Source: Jingyaoa shaoxingensis
GTDB taxonomy: Bacteria > Bacillota > Clostridia > Lachnospirales > Lachnospiraceae
Reading direction: 5' to 3'
DNA: 64,000 bases
NCBI RefSeq assembly: GCF_014385005.1
Contig: NZ_JACRSZ010000001.1
Location: 248,001 to 312,000, forward strand
Shown here piece after piece: positions 46,218 to 54,543 of this stretch. How positions within the stretch are numbered: the stretch's first letter is position 1; each line of letters begins with the position of its first letter. A program made the translations under genes and the position numbers. The notes under the pieces were generated by a model. The model worked only from the letters and a program-made list of their open reading frames with translations, had not been told where the DNA came from and ran no database searches.

Positions 46218-46837
46218 TATGCGTACACCTCCTCGATTGCCTGAACGGCTTCTTTTGTCATAACCAGTGTGTTATGTTTCAGAATGTCGTATACATTGAT
46301 GGTATTTACCAGAGAAGTCTGGACATCAGCAATGTTTCTTGCAGAAAGCATTACTTTCTCATCATTCTCTTTCAGAACAACGATTGCCTTTTCAGCTTTT
46401 ACATTGTTCAGTACATTTACCATAGCTTTTGTCTTAACTTCATCCAGTTTCAGTTCATCAAGGATTACTACCTTGTTTTCCTGAACTTTTGCAGTTAATA
46501 CAGATTTGAGAGCTGCTCTCTTTTCTTTCTTGTTCATCTTGAAAGAGTAGTCTCTTGGAACTGGTGCGAATACAACTCCGCCGCCTGTCCACTGTGGAGC
46601 TCTTGTTGAACCCTGTCTTGCATGACCGGTTCCTTTCTGTCTCCAAGGTTTTCTTCCGCCTCCGGAAACTTCAGAACGTGTTTTTGCTTTCTGGGTTCCC
46701 TGACGATTGTTTGCCAGCTGCTGAAGCACTGCCATGTGTACCAGATGTTCGTTTACTTCTACACCAAACACAGCATCGTTAAGCTCCATTGTGCCAACTT
46801 CTTTGCCTTCCATATTGTAAACAGATACGTTTGCCAT
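46217..46837 (-). CDS. rplD: 50S ribosomal protein L4
   Basis: 206 residues. [39 protein letters not shown] is the tunnel loop region (about 42-80). In E. coli L4 represses the S10 operon; a similar role here is unknown. AAAGGAGG precedes the ATG. Confidence 0.97.
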   Translation of the reverse strand: MANVSVYNMEGKEVGTMELNDAVFGVEVNEHLVHMAVLQQLANNRQGTQKAKTRSEVSGGGRKPWRQKGTGHARQGSTRAPQWTGGGVVFAPVPRDYSFKMNKKEKRAALKSVLTAKVQENKVVILDELKLDEVKTKAMVNVLNNVKAEKAIVVLKENDEKVMLSARNIADVQTSLVNTINVYDILKHNTLVMTKEAVQAIEEVYA

Positions 46838-46864
46838 CTGTGTGTTCCTCCTTTCCTACAAGAC

Positions 46865-47500
46865 CTATTTGCCAGATTTTACTGTTTCTTTGATCGTAAC
46901 CAGAGATTTCTTTGGTCCAGGAACTGCTCCCTTAACCAGAATCAGATTGTTCTCTGCATCAACTCTTACTACTTCCAGGTTCTGGATTGTAACACGTTTG
47001 CTTCCCATATGTCCTGGCATTCCTTTTCCTTTGAATACCTTACTTGGATCAGAACAAGCACCGTTAGAACCCTGATGACGATGGAACTTGGAACCATGAG
47101 CCATAGGTCCTCTGTGCTGACCAAATCTCTTGATCGCACCCTGGAATCCTTTACCTTTGGAGATTGCTGTAGCGTCGATCTTATCACCTGTTGCAAAGAT
47201 ATCAGCTTTGATTTCCTGTGCTACTGCGTATTCCTCAGCATTCTCAAACTTAAATTCTCTGACAAATCTCTTGCAAGAAACTCCTGCTTTGTCAAACTGA
47301 CCTTTCATTGGTTTGTTAACCAGATTCTCTCTCTTGTCAGCAAAACCAACCTGTACTGCGCTGTAACCATCATTCTCAACTGTCTTGATCTGTGTTACCA
47401 CACAAGGACCAGCCTGAAGAACGGTTACTGGAGTTAAAACTCCGTCTTCGTTGAAGATCTGTGTCATTCCGACTTTTGTTGCTAAAATCGCTTTCTTCAT
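46865..47500 (-). CDS. rplC: 50S ribosomal protein L3
   Basis: 211 residues: [20 protein letters not shown] start and [24 protein letters not shown] loop (about 120-145) that reaches the peptidyl transferase centre. AGGAGG precedes the ATG; 144 nt separate it from rpsJ. Confidence 0.97.
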   Translation of the reverse strand: MKKAILATKVGMTQIFNEDGVLTPVTVLQAGPCVVTQIKTVENDGYSAVQVGFADKRENLVNKPMKGQFDKAGVSCKRFVREFKFENAEEYAVAQEIKADIFATGDKIDATAISKGKGFQGAIKRFGQHRGPMAHGSKFHRHQGSNGACSDPSKVFKGKGMPGHMGSKRVTIQNLEVVRVDAENNLILVKGAVPGPKKSLVTIKETVKSGK

Positions 47501-47644
47501 TCTTCTTACCTCCTGTTTTTCTACAGCGGATTACACTGTGTTGTGCAATCATCCTAGTCAAACAGTCAATATAAGTGGAACTTTGGCTTTCGCCACTGTT
47601 GCTTCTATATCAACCCGTAGGATAATTTACTCATGAATCAGAAC

Positions 47645-47962
47645 TTATTTGTTCTTCATTTTGATGTCGATATTTACACCTGCTGGCATTTCCAGTCTGG
47701 ACAGTGCATCAACTGTCTTCTGTGTTGGTGCAATGATATCGATCAGTCTTTTATGAGTTCTCTGTTCGAACTGCTCTCTGGAATCTTTGTATTTGTGAAC
47801 GGCACGAAGAATTGTTACAACTTCCTTCTTAGTTGGAAGAGGTACAGGTCCACTCACCTGAGCTCCATTCTTTTTTACAGTTTCGATGATTTTCTTAGCA
47901 GATGCATCAACCAGCTGGTGATCATATGCTTTTAATGTGATTCTCATTACTTGACTTGCCAT
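47645..47962 (-). CDS. rpsJ: 30S ribosomal protein S10 (NusE)
   Basis: 105 residues, [20 protein letters not shown] and [32 protein letters not shown]10 also acts with NusB in antitermination. First gene of the super-operon; GGAGGCGAC precedes the ATG at 47962, and the ribosome site sits in the loop of a weak AAAAGT/ACTTTT stem. Confidence 0.97.
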   Translation of the reverse strand: MASQVMRITLKAYDHQLVDASAKKIIETVKKNGAQVSGPVPLPTKKEVVTILRAVHKYKDSREQFEQRTHKRLIDIIAPTQKTVDALSRLEMPAGVNIDIKMKNK

Positions 47963-48200
47963 AAAAAAAGTCGCCTCCTTTTCGCACTTTTATTGCTAAG
48001 TACGACAAGCGGTGACTGTACACGCTCCCGTGTGTATCCTGCGGCATGTTGCCCGTTATTCACACGTTGTTTCCGGTCATAGCCGGACAGTTAATTTGTA
48101 CAGTGACTTGTCGCCAGTTTTCTAACTTGACATTCGCTCCACGGAAAACCTGTAGAATTTCTACAGCAACCTCACGCTTCAACGCTATCAAGGTCACAAC
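47963..48200 (-). ncRNA. Structured 5' leader of the S10 operon
   Basis: A leader of about 240 nt with a multibranched fold on the transcribed strand. CGACAAG (paired at 48003-48009 and 48107-48113) and CTGTAC (48016-48021 and 48098-48103) close a 111-nt domain. Inside are a CCGG hairpin (48073-48086) and a CGTGTG stem (48029-48034 with 48061-48066) capped by a CGGGC/GCCG hairpin. A separate CTGTAGAAATTCTACAG palindrome lies upstream (about 48150-48166). Likely an autoregulatory leader; the ligand is unknown. Confidence 0.65.
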
Positions 48201-48206
48201 GATTGC

Positions 48207-48235
48207 ATTATATATGATATTTTTTTATTTTGCAA
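48207..48235 (-). promoter_or_regulatory. Promoter of the S10-spc-alpha super-operon
   Basis: TTGCAA (48230-48235), 17 nt AT-rich spacer, TATAAT (48207-48212) on the minus strand. Initiation is predicted near 48200. Confidence 0.85.
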
Positions 48236-48284
48236 GGGTTTTTTGAAAATTTTTGTTTTTTTTCCTATACACGTTTTTGTGTTC

Positions 48285-48313
48285 TTGAAATGAGTACTTA
48301 TATCAAATATAAT
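48285..48313 (+). promoter_or_regulatory. Promoter of the methyltransferase gene
   Basis: TTGAAA (48285-48290), 17 nt, TATAAT (48308-48313) on the plus strand, divergent from the S10 promoter. A leader of about 180 nt follows, with a possible GCCTG/CAGGC closing stem around a GAAC/GGTTC arm and a CAGTA/TACTG hairpin. Confidence 0.75.
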
Positions 48314-48499
48314 GAATTTCATAAAAAGCCTGTTGGGTGATTCTGAACTATTTTCTCCAGTAACTACTGTTGTGGTTCTTACTTTTCTCTCAGGCACTAT
48401 TATATAAGAAGAAACACAAATTACAATATCATAATGATAAAATAATGAATAACGAAAGGATGTTACCGGGTCATGGTACTCTGTAACAAAGGTTAATGT

Positions 48500-49357
48500 A
48501 TGTGGATCGCTGATCATTGGAAAGATTATGAAGTCATTGACACTTCAAAAGGAGAAAAGCTGGAGCGCTGGGGTAAGTATATTCTGGTTCGTCCAGACCC
48601 TCAGGTTATCTGGGATACCCCAAAAACCTGTCCAGAATGGAAACATATGAATGGTCATTACCACCGCAGTAAAAAAGGCGGTGGAGAATGGGAATTTTTC
48701 AGTCTCCCGGAACAGTGGACAATTCATTACCATTCTCTCACTTTTAATTTGAAGCCTTTTAGTTTCAAACATACTGGTCTGTTCCCGGAACAAGCTGCCA
48801 ACTGGGACTGGTTCTCCCGCAAGATTAGTGAAGCAGGACGCCCTGTAAAGGTTCTGAATCTGTTTGCCTATACAGGTGGTGCTACTCTTGCCGCTGCCGC
48901 TGCCGGAGCTTCTGTGACCCACGTAGATGCTTCCAAGGGTATGGTAACCTGGGCCAAAGAAAATGCCCGTTCCTCAGGCCTGGAGAATGCACCGATCCGC
49001 TGGATCGTAGATGACTGTGTGAAATTCGTGGAACGGGAAATCCGCCGTGGCAATCACTATGATGCCATTATCATGGATCCGCCTTCTTATGGTCGTGGTC
49101 CAAAAGGCGAAATCTGGAAGATCGAGGATGCTATTCATCCGCTAGTAAAGCTCTGTGCCCAGCTGCTCAGTGACCAGCCTCTCTTCTTCCTGATCAATTC
49201 CTACACTACCGGTCTTGCACCGGCTGTACTGACCTATATGCTGGCTACTGAACTGAAGAAGTTCCATGGTCATGTAGATTCTCAGGAGGTCGGTCTTCCG
49301 GTATCCTCTAACGGTCTGGTTCTTCCATGCGGTGCTTCCGGGCGCTGGGAAGTATAG
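48500..49357 (+). CDS. Class I SAM-dependent methyltransferase, RlmI-like
   Basis: 285 residues. The SAM-binding motif VLNLFAYTGGATLAAA (about 118) and the catalytic-type DPPSYGRG (about 191) match the RlmI/RlmK-like rRNA methyltransferase group; the N-terminal part lacks a full PUA domain. The target is probably 23S rRNA cytosine or guanine but is not established. AAAGG lies 7 nt before the ATG at 48500. Single gene ended by a terminator. Confidence 0.87.
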   Translation: MWIADHWKDYEVIDTSKGEKLERWGKYILVRPDPQVIWDTPKTCPEWKHMNGHYHRSKKGGGEWEFFSLPEQWTIHYHSLTFNLKPFSFKHTGLFPEQAANWDWFSRKISEAGRPVKVLNLFAYTGGATLAAAAAGASVTHVDASKGMVTWAKENARSSGLENAPIRWIVDDCVKFVEREIRRGNHYDAIIMDPPSYGRGPKGEIWKIEDAIHPLVKLCAQLLSDQPLFFLINSYTTGLAPAVLTYMLATELKKFHGHVDSQEVGLPVSSNGLVLPCGASGRWEV

Positions 49358-49390
49358 ATCATTTGTTTTTCAGCTATTACTCAGATTGCT

Positions 49391-49447
49391 AAAAAAGATG
49401 GGTAAATGTATCTGTTTTATTTGCACAGATATATTCCCATCTTTTTA
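49391..49447. terminator. Bidirectional terminator
   Basis: AAAAGATGGG (49393-49402) pairs with CCCATCTTTT (49436-49445), with an inner ATCTG/CAGAT stem. A-run and T-run flank it, so it can stop both the methyltransferase and the convergent phosphoesterase transcripts. Confidence 0.9.
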
Positions 49448-49459
49448 TTGTTTTATAAC

Positions 49460-50086
49460 CTATTTTAAACTTTCCCGCAGAGACTTTTCATCTGCTTCAT
49501 ATTCAAATACACATCTTTCATATGCATTGATAATATGTGTTTCCTTATATTTGTCATATCTCTTATGTGTCCGCCCATAAGTCATATGTACGTGACCGTG
49601 AATAAAAAACTTCGGCTTATATTTTTCAATCAGCTTTACAAAAATACGAAATCCCTGATGTGGCAGATCCCGTCCATCATTAATCTCAAATGCCGGTGCA
49701 TGCGTCAGCAAAATATCAACCCCACCATACCGCAGCAGTTTCCAGCGTAGCTTCTTCACACGCTTGTCCATCTCTGCATCCGTATACTGGTGGTCTCCCG
49801 GACGATATCGCATAGATCCGCCCAGCCCCATAATCCGTACTCCCTGATATACATAGATACTGTCATCAATACAAATACAGCCCTCCGGCGGCTTATAAGC
49901 ATACTTATCGTCATGATTTCCATGTACATACAGAACCGGCACGGATGCCATAGTCACCAGGAATGTCAGATATTCCGGTGCCAGATCTCCTGCAGATAAG
50001 ATCAGGTCAATATCCTCCAGTTTGCCTCTTTCATAAAAATCCCACAGATATTTTGATTCTTCATCCGCAATTGCCAGTATCTTCAT
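49460..50086 (-). CDS. Metallophosphoesterase
   Basis: 208 residues of the calcineurin-like fold. Metal ligands appear as Asp in AIADEES (about 8), SAGDL (about 33), YVHGNHDD (about 55), THAPA (about 130) and FIHGHVHMTYG (about 160). The second position of the first motif is Glu rather than His, a common variant. The substrate is unknown. It overlaps the BMP-domain gene by 4 nt (ATGA), so the two are translated together. Confidence 0.9.
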   Translation of the reverse strand: MKILAIADEESKYLWDFYERGKLEDIDLILSAGDLAPEYLTFLVTMASVPVLYVHGNHDDKYAYKPPEGCICIDDSIYVYQGVRIMGLGGSMRYRPGDHQYTDAEMDKRVKKLRWKLLRYGGVDILLTHAPAFEINDGRDLPHQGFRIFVKLIEKYKPKFFIHGHVHMTYGRTHKRYDKYKETHIINAYERCVFEYEADEKSLRESLK

Positions 50087-52005
50087 TTGATTTCCCCGCT
50101 GATTCCCTGTTCCATCACAATTGGTCTGGCATGCTCTGTCAGTTCTGACATTTTCGGAATTCTTCCTATTACATTGTCACACAGCCAGTCCATGGTAATA
50201 ATCTTCTCCGGTGTCAGTGTCTTTTCCTTATCCTCCTGTATGATTCCATTCTGGGAATACAGTATACCGGAAAATGGATTAAACTCTCCTTCGCAGATCA
50301 TCTTCTTCAGCAGTTCAATCAACCGTTCCGTTCCTCTTGGCAGACTGTCGGAACAGATGACATCCACTAATCCAGATGACATGCCCCACCAGTAATTCAA
50401 AGATTTTGCTCCTGTTCCTTCTGAATTCTTCCAGTTGCCTTCCATAATATTCTGAATCATCTGCTCATAAAACTTACCCCAGTGAATCACTGGCATAGCA
50501 AGATTGTGGTGGGTAAAATCTGCAAGCTCAAACAGGCCGAAATGCCTGCTTCCCGTATTCTTATTCGGAATAATAATGTTCCTTCCGGATACATAAGAAA
50601 CATCATGTTCCTGAAAACGTTCCACATAATCCACGTTCTTCTCTGATTCCCACTCTACATAAACCTCTGCTCTTGGATTGATCATCTGCGCACCGAGTGC
50701 AAAGGCATTGATATTGGCTACCGTTCCATAAATCGGATAATCTGCCAGATATCCGAGCCTGTCATTGGTTGTCATGGCTCCCGCAATGGCTCCAAGCAGG
50801 AACTTTGCTTCATATATACGGGCATTATAATTCCGGATGACGCCCTTATCCGACATCAGGGAACAGTTCAGTATCTTCACTCCCGGATGATCCAGTGCGG
50901 CCTTCAGGCTGGCATTATACAGCACCGGAGATGTGGTAAAAATAATGGTATTTCCATCTTTCACCGCCTGATGTAGAGCATCCTCTGCTGATAAGTATTT
51001 CTCCGCCAGATAGGTACTTATCTTGATCTGATCAGAAAAAGCATTCTCCAGATACATGCGTCCCAGATCATGGATATAGGTCCAGGCTGACCTGTGCGGA
51101 TCCACTTCATGCACAAATGCAATCTTCTGCACCGGTTCACTGACCGGAATCAGCCTCTGCAGAAGCGGCTTCTTGATGCTCTCCGGATTCATACGTATCT
51201 CAAGACTCTCCTCTTTTCCCTGTGTCTCGAATACTTTCACACTTCTGGCAATCCGCATCTGCATCTCTGACGCAGTCATCTCTGTCATTGCCTTATAACC
51301 ATATATCTCCATAAATGCCAGCAGCGCATCCCCAACGGTTCGTTCTTCATTCTCTTTCACCAGCGTCTGAAAAATATTTTCAAAGCAGGCATATACCGAA
51401 CTGAAATTCATGCGGTCATCATCATTCCATTCTTCGTCCGGTGCTTTTCCAATCAGACTCTGCAGCCTTGCAAACTTCCCTTCTTCCGAAAAATAGATAT
51501 AATTTATGGAAGACAGTTTATAAAAATCCATAAATTCATAATAGATCTTGTTCTTCTTTTCTTCTGTCCGGTATGGGACAATTCTGGTTACCGTACCTGC
51601 GATAGATACTGCATCAAAAAACTTCAACACACTGACCCGCTTGTTGCCTTCCATTACATAGAATTCATTCATATATTCGTAAGCTACAATCGCATCATGA
51701 ATCCCTTCCTTCAGGTGTGATTCACACAGTGAGGACCATTTCATGGCAAATTCTGTATTTTCACCAAGAATCGGCATAAAATTGCAGGCAAAGGCATTTC
51801 CTCTTCCCCTTGTCTTGGTACCCACAATTCGCTCTGCCGGAATCTGTACCAGTCCCAGCGAATATTCCATGACTGAGTTCGCTGCTTCCGGAATCTCATC
51901 CAGCACTTTCAGATATGGATTCTTCTTTCTCGCACTCTGCCCCATCATTGCACGTTTTCCAAGTTTTACTGCCTTTTGATAAAACTCCATTCCTTCTTTT
52001 CCCAT
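50083..52005 (-). CDS. Cytosolic BMP-family domain protein with ParB-like N-terminal region
   Basis: 640 residues and no signal peptide or membrane segment. The C-terminal part (about 290-600) has the BMP/PnrA substrate-binding pattern: IAFVHEVDPHRSAW, RIYEAKFLLGAIAGAMT, LGYLADYPIYGTVANINAFALGAQMINPRAEVYVEW. The N-terminal part has EGNKRVSVLKFFDA near residue 118, resembling a ParB-like motif. Secreted BMP proteins bind nucleosides for ABC import; here the domain is inside the cell, so a sensor or regulator role is more likely. GGGGG precedes the ATG at 52005. Confidence 0.8.
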   Translation of the reverse strand: MGKEGMEFYQKAVKLGKRAMMGQSARKKNPYLKVLDEIPEAANSVMEYSLGLVQIPAERIVGTKTRGRGNAFACNFMPILGENTEFAMKWSSLCESHLKEGIHDAIVAYEYMNEFYVMEGNKRVSVLKFFDAVSIAGTVTRIVPYRTEEKKNKIYYEFMDFYKLSSINYIYFSEEGKFARLQSLIGKAPDEEWNDDDRMNFSSVYACFENIFQTLVKENEERTVGDALLAFMEIYGYKAMTEMTASEMQMRIARSVKVFETQGKEESLEIRMNPESIKKPLLQRLIPVSEPVQKIAFVHEVDPHRSAWTYIHDLGRMYLENAFSDQIKISTYLAEKYLSAEDALHQAVKDGNTIIFTTSPVLYNASLKAALDHPGVKILNCSLMSDKGVIRNYNARIYEAKFLLGAIAGAMTTNDRLGYLADYPIYGTVANINAFALGAQMINPRAEVYVEWESEKNVDYVERFQEHDVSYVSGRNIIIPNKNTGSRHFGLFELADFTHHNLAMPVIHWGKFYEQMIQNIMEGNWKNSEGTGAKSLNYWWGMSSGLVDVICSDSLPRGTERLIELLKKMICEGEFNPFSGILYSQNGIIQEDKEKTLTPEKIITMDWLCDNVIGRIPKMSELTEHARPIVMEQGISGEIK

Positions 52006-52050
52006 ACTCAGCCCCCTACTTCAACATTTCTTATCAAAAAACCTAAAAAA

Positions 52051-52079
52051 ATTATATCCTTTCTTTCGCTCTTTTTCAA
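52051..52079 (-). promoter_or_regulatory. Promoter of the BMP-phosphoesterase operon
   Basis: TTGAAA (52074-52079), 17 nt, TATAAT (52051-52056) on the minus strand, 46 nt before the start codon. Confidence 0.8.
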
Positions 52080-52153
52080 CCACAGTCCTTCGTTTCCCTT
52101 ATGAATTTTTCCTTCCGACTGCTATTCATCCCGTGACCGGCAGCACTCTGCTT

Positions 52154-52909
52154 TTACATAAATTCCGTCATGTGCTTCCGATAGTGAAGCGGCATCATGG
52201 TATTCTGGCACTTTCGATTCTCGCGCTCTCTGATTCCGATTGTATGAAAGAATTCATTCCACAGAGTAGTATAGATATCTTTTATCCGCTCCGTCTCCTG
52301 AAGCTGTTCCCACTCTTTCTCCGTCAAAACCGTCTGATACATCCTCTGGTCTTTCGGGTGTATGACAGCAGTTCTCCTTCCGTCATCTGTAATCATCCAT
52401 GTCTCTGACGGCATCCGATCCTCAAAATACTCAGCAAGCATCAGAAGAATATCGTGTTCCGGTTCTATGTGACAGACGTAAATCCCTCTTTCGTGGCAGG
52501 TAAACCTGGCAGCCTCGCGCATGATATGTTCTTCATTTGTCACTCTCCTGCTTAGTTCCATGATCCGCATTACTGTGTTCTCTGTCAGCATTTCTGTTAT
52601 CTTTTTTCCGAAATGAAACCCAAGAATCAGGAAACGGTAAATACATTCTGTCTTTTCCGGTCTGGCCGAATGTGCCGCATAATATACCCACTGATACGCC
52701 TGCCACGAAATCTTTTTCCTGATAGCACTGCATACCTTCATGGCTTTCTGTTCTTCTGCATCTATATGGATATACTCACAGAATAATTCCTGCTGGCTGA
52801 CCGGCTCCAGTTCCAGCCGGATATTCCGATGTCCCTTTCCCGAAGCCCACGCCTCATAAATGCAGGTCAAAATATCTTCCCAGTTATCCCTGCAGGTAAA
52901 TACCGTCAT
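52154..52909 (-). CDS. Putative DNA repair protein, TIGR03915-type
   Basis: 251 residues beginning MTVFTCRDNWEDILTCIYEAWASG. This protein family is known only as the partner of the radical SAM protein encoded just upstream. It contains RFLILGFHFGKK and a C-terminal DUF4130-like segment (WNEFFHTIGIRERENRKCQNTMMPLHYRKHMTEF). GAGGAGG precedes the ATG at 52909, 20 nt after the radical SAM stop. The biochemical role is not established; DNA repair is inferred from the family and from the LexA box on this operon. Confidence 0.85.
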   Translation of the reverse strand: MTVFTCRDNWEDILTCIYEAWASGKGHRNIRLELEPVSQQELFCEYIHIDAEEQKAMKVCSAIRKKISWQAYQWVYYAAHSARPEKTECIYRFLILGFHFGKKITEMLTENTVMRIMELSRRVTNEEHIMREAARFTCHERGIYVCHIEPEHDILLMLAEYFEDRMPSETWMITDDGRRTAVIHPKDQRMYQTVLTEKEWEQLQETERIKDIYTTLWNEFFHTIGIRERENRKCQNTMMPLHYRKHMTEFM

Positions 52910-52929
52910 CTTTCTTCCTCCTCTTCGGC

Positions 52930-54378
52930 TCATCTTACTCCAAAATCATCAAATAATGACAACTGGTAAAAACTCTGCTGCCGGCTAATCTGCCAGTTAT
53001 CTTTACGGTTCAGATCTGTCATCTGCCTGAAAATACTCTTTTCTTCCAGCTTCACAGGATACAGCATCCTGCCCTGACAGGTAATAAAGTAATGTGCTCT
53101 CTTCAGTAGCACTCCCATCCTTTTCAAGTGATCAAAATCAACTCTGCCATTCTTCCGGGCGTATACAATTCGCATAGCCGATTTGGGACCTATTCCAGGT
53201 ATTCTCAGGAGCATATCATAAGAAGCCTGATTCACCTCTACCGGAAACTGTCCCAGATGTCTCAGTGCCCAGTCACACTTTGGATCCAACTGTTCATGAA
53301 AATTCGGCTGATCCGCAGATAGCAGTTCATCCGCCTGAAAACCATAATAACGCAGAAGCCAGTCTGCCTGATACAGTCTGTGTTCCCTCAACAGCGGCAC
53401 CGGTGTGCCCGGCTGCGGAAGCTGTGTATCTTCATTTAATGGTACATATGCCGAAAAGAAGACTCTCTTCAAATCGTACTTCTGATACAGGTACTGCGTT
53501 GTCTTCAGTAAATGATAATCTGTCTCATCGGTTGCCCCAATAATCATCTGTGTGCTCTGTCCTGCTGCCGCAAAACTTCTTCCTTCAGTTGATTTTTTCA
53601 GATCAGCCGGAAGGTATAATTCCTTCGTTCCAGACTCCTGCAGCAATGCAGGAGTCTGTACACTCACCTTTTTCTGCTGTTCAGATGAAAAAATGCTGTT
53701 CTCCAGATACAGATTACCTCTGCTTCTCTCCATTCTCTCGTCCTTACCCAGTGCCAGCCTATGTGCTGCTATAGTTCTCGCCACCATACCCATTGGTCTT
53801 AAAATGGCTGTATGGTTCTTATTAGGCGCAAGCCGCTTCATCCCTTCTGCTGTTGGCAGTTCCAGATTAATGCTCATACGGTCGGCCAGATATCCGGCTT
53901 CTGTCAGAAGTTCCTCCGGTGCTCCAGGTACAGCCTTCACATGAATATAACCTCTGAAATGATACCTGCTTCTCAGCAGCCGTAAGCTCCTGCACATCTG
54001 CTCCATCGTATACGCTGGACTGCGGTCTACCCCTGAACTCAGGAAAAGTCCTTCAATATAATTCCTTTTATAAAATTCTATAGTCAGGCTGCAGAGTTCT
54101 TCCGGTGTAAATGACGTTCTCTCTACATCATTAGATGTTCTGTTCAGACAATACTTGCAGTCATATATGCAATGATTCGTCTGCAATACCTTCAGAAGAG
54201 AAATACATCTTCCATCTGAGGCAAAGCTGTGACAGATCCCTGATGCGCAGGAATTCCCCAGAAATCCCTTCTGTCCTCTTCGTGAAACACCGCTGGATGT
54301 ACACGCCACATCATATTTTGCTGCATCTGCCAGAATATGCAGCTTCTTATATAATTCCTCTTCTCCTCTGTTCTGCAT
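52930..54378 (-). CDS. Putative DNA modification/repair radical SAM protein, TIGR03916-type
   Basis: 482 residues. The radical SAM cluster motif is CIYDCKYC (about 84-91). Upstream is an extra Cys cluster (CASGIC), and the C-terminus has a helix-hairpin-helix DNA-binding motif (LLRIPGIGPKSAMRIVYARK, about 400), as in DNA glycosylase-like proteins. The ATG at 54378 follows AAGGG; in-frame ATG at 54426 lies upstream of the promoter -10. It forms a two-gene operon with the TIGR03915-type gene behind an SOS-type operator. Confidence 0.88.
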   Translation of the reverse strand: MQNRGEEELYKKLHILADAAKYDVACTSSGVSRRGQKGFLGNSCASGICHSFASDGRCISLLKVLQTNHCIYDCKYCLNRTSNDVERTSFTPEELCSLTIEFYKRNYIEGLFLSSGVDRSPAYTMEQMCRSLRLLRSRYHFRGYIHVKAVPGAPEELLTEAGYLADRMSINLELPTAEGMKRLAPNKNHTAILRPMGMVARTIAAHRLALGKDERMERSRGNLYLENSIFSSEQQKKVSVQTPALLQESGTKELYLPADLKKSTEGRSFAAAGQSTQMIIGATDETDYHLLKTTQYLYQKYDLKRVFFSAYVPLNEDTQLPQPGTPVPLLREHRLYQADWLLRYYGFQADELLSADQPNFHEQLDPKCDWALRHLGQFPVEVNQASYDMLLRIPGIGPKSAMRIVYARKNGRVDFDHLKRMGVLLKRAHYFITCQGRMLYPVKLEEKSIFRQMTDLNRKDNWQISRQQSFYQLSLFDDFGVR

Positions 54379-54393
54379 TCTTTTCCCTTCTTT

Positions 54394-54407
54394 CGAACGT
54401 ATGTTCT
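54394..54407 (-). promoter_or_regulatory. LexA/DinR (SOS) box
   Basis: CGAACGTATGTTCT matches the Gram-positive LexA consensus CGAAC-N4-GTTCG at all but the last base. It lies between the predicted start of transcription (about 54410) and the ATG, where LexA would block elongation or initiation. Confidence 0.8.
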
Positions 54408-54416
54408 TTTTTCTGT

Positions 54417-54445
54417 AGCATAACATATTTTTATCTCCATATCAA
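54417..54445 (-). promoter_or_regulatory. Promoter of the radical SAM repair operon
   Basis: TTGATA (54440-54445), 17 nt, TATGCT (54417-54422) on the minus strand, immediately upstream of the LexA box and divergent from the pfkB promoter. Confidence 0.75.
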
Positions 54446-54480
54446 GAGTTGATTTCCGTAAAAGAAAAAGATGTTTTTTG

Positions 54481-54509
54481 CTGAAATTCTGATACAACTA
54501 TGCTATACT
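54481..54509 (+). promoter_or_regulatory. Extended -10 promoter of pfkB-hicB
   Basis: TGC-TATACT (54501-54509) is an extended -10; a weak CTGAAA (54481-54486) sits 17 nt upstream. GGGAGG and the ATG follow within 40 nt. Confidence 0.6.
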
Positions 54510-54543
54510 GGGTAACATAAAAATGAAATCGGGAGGTTTTACT

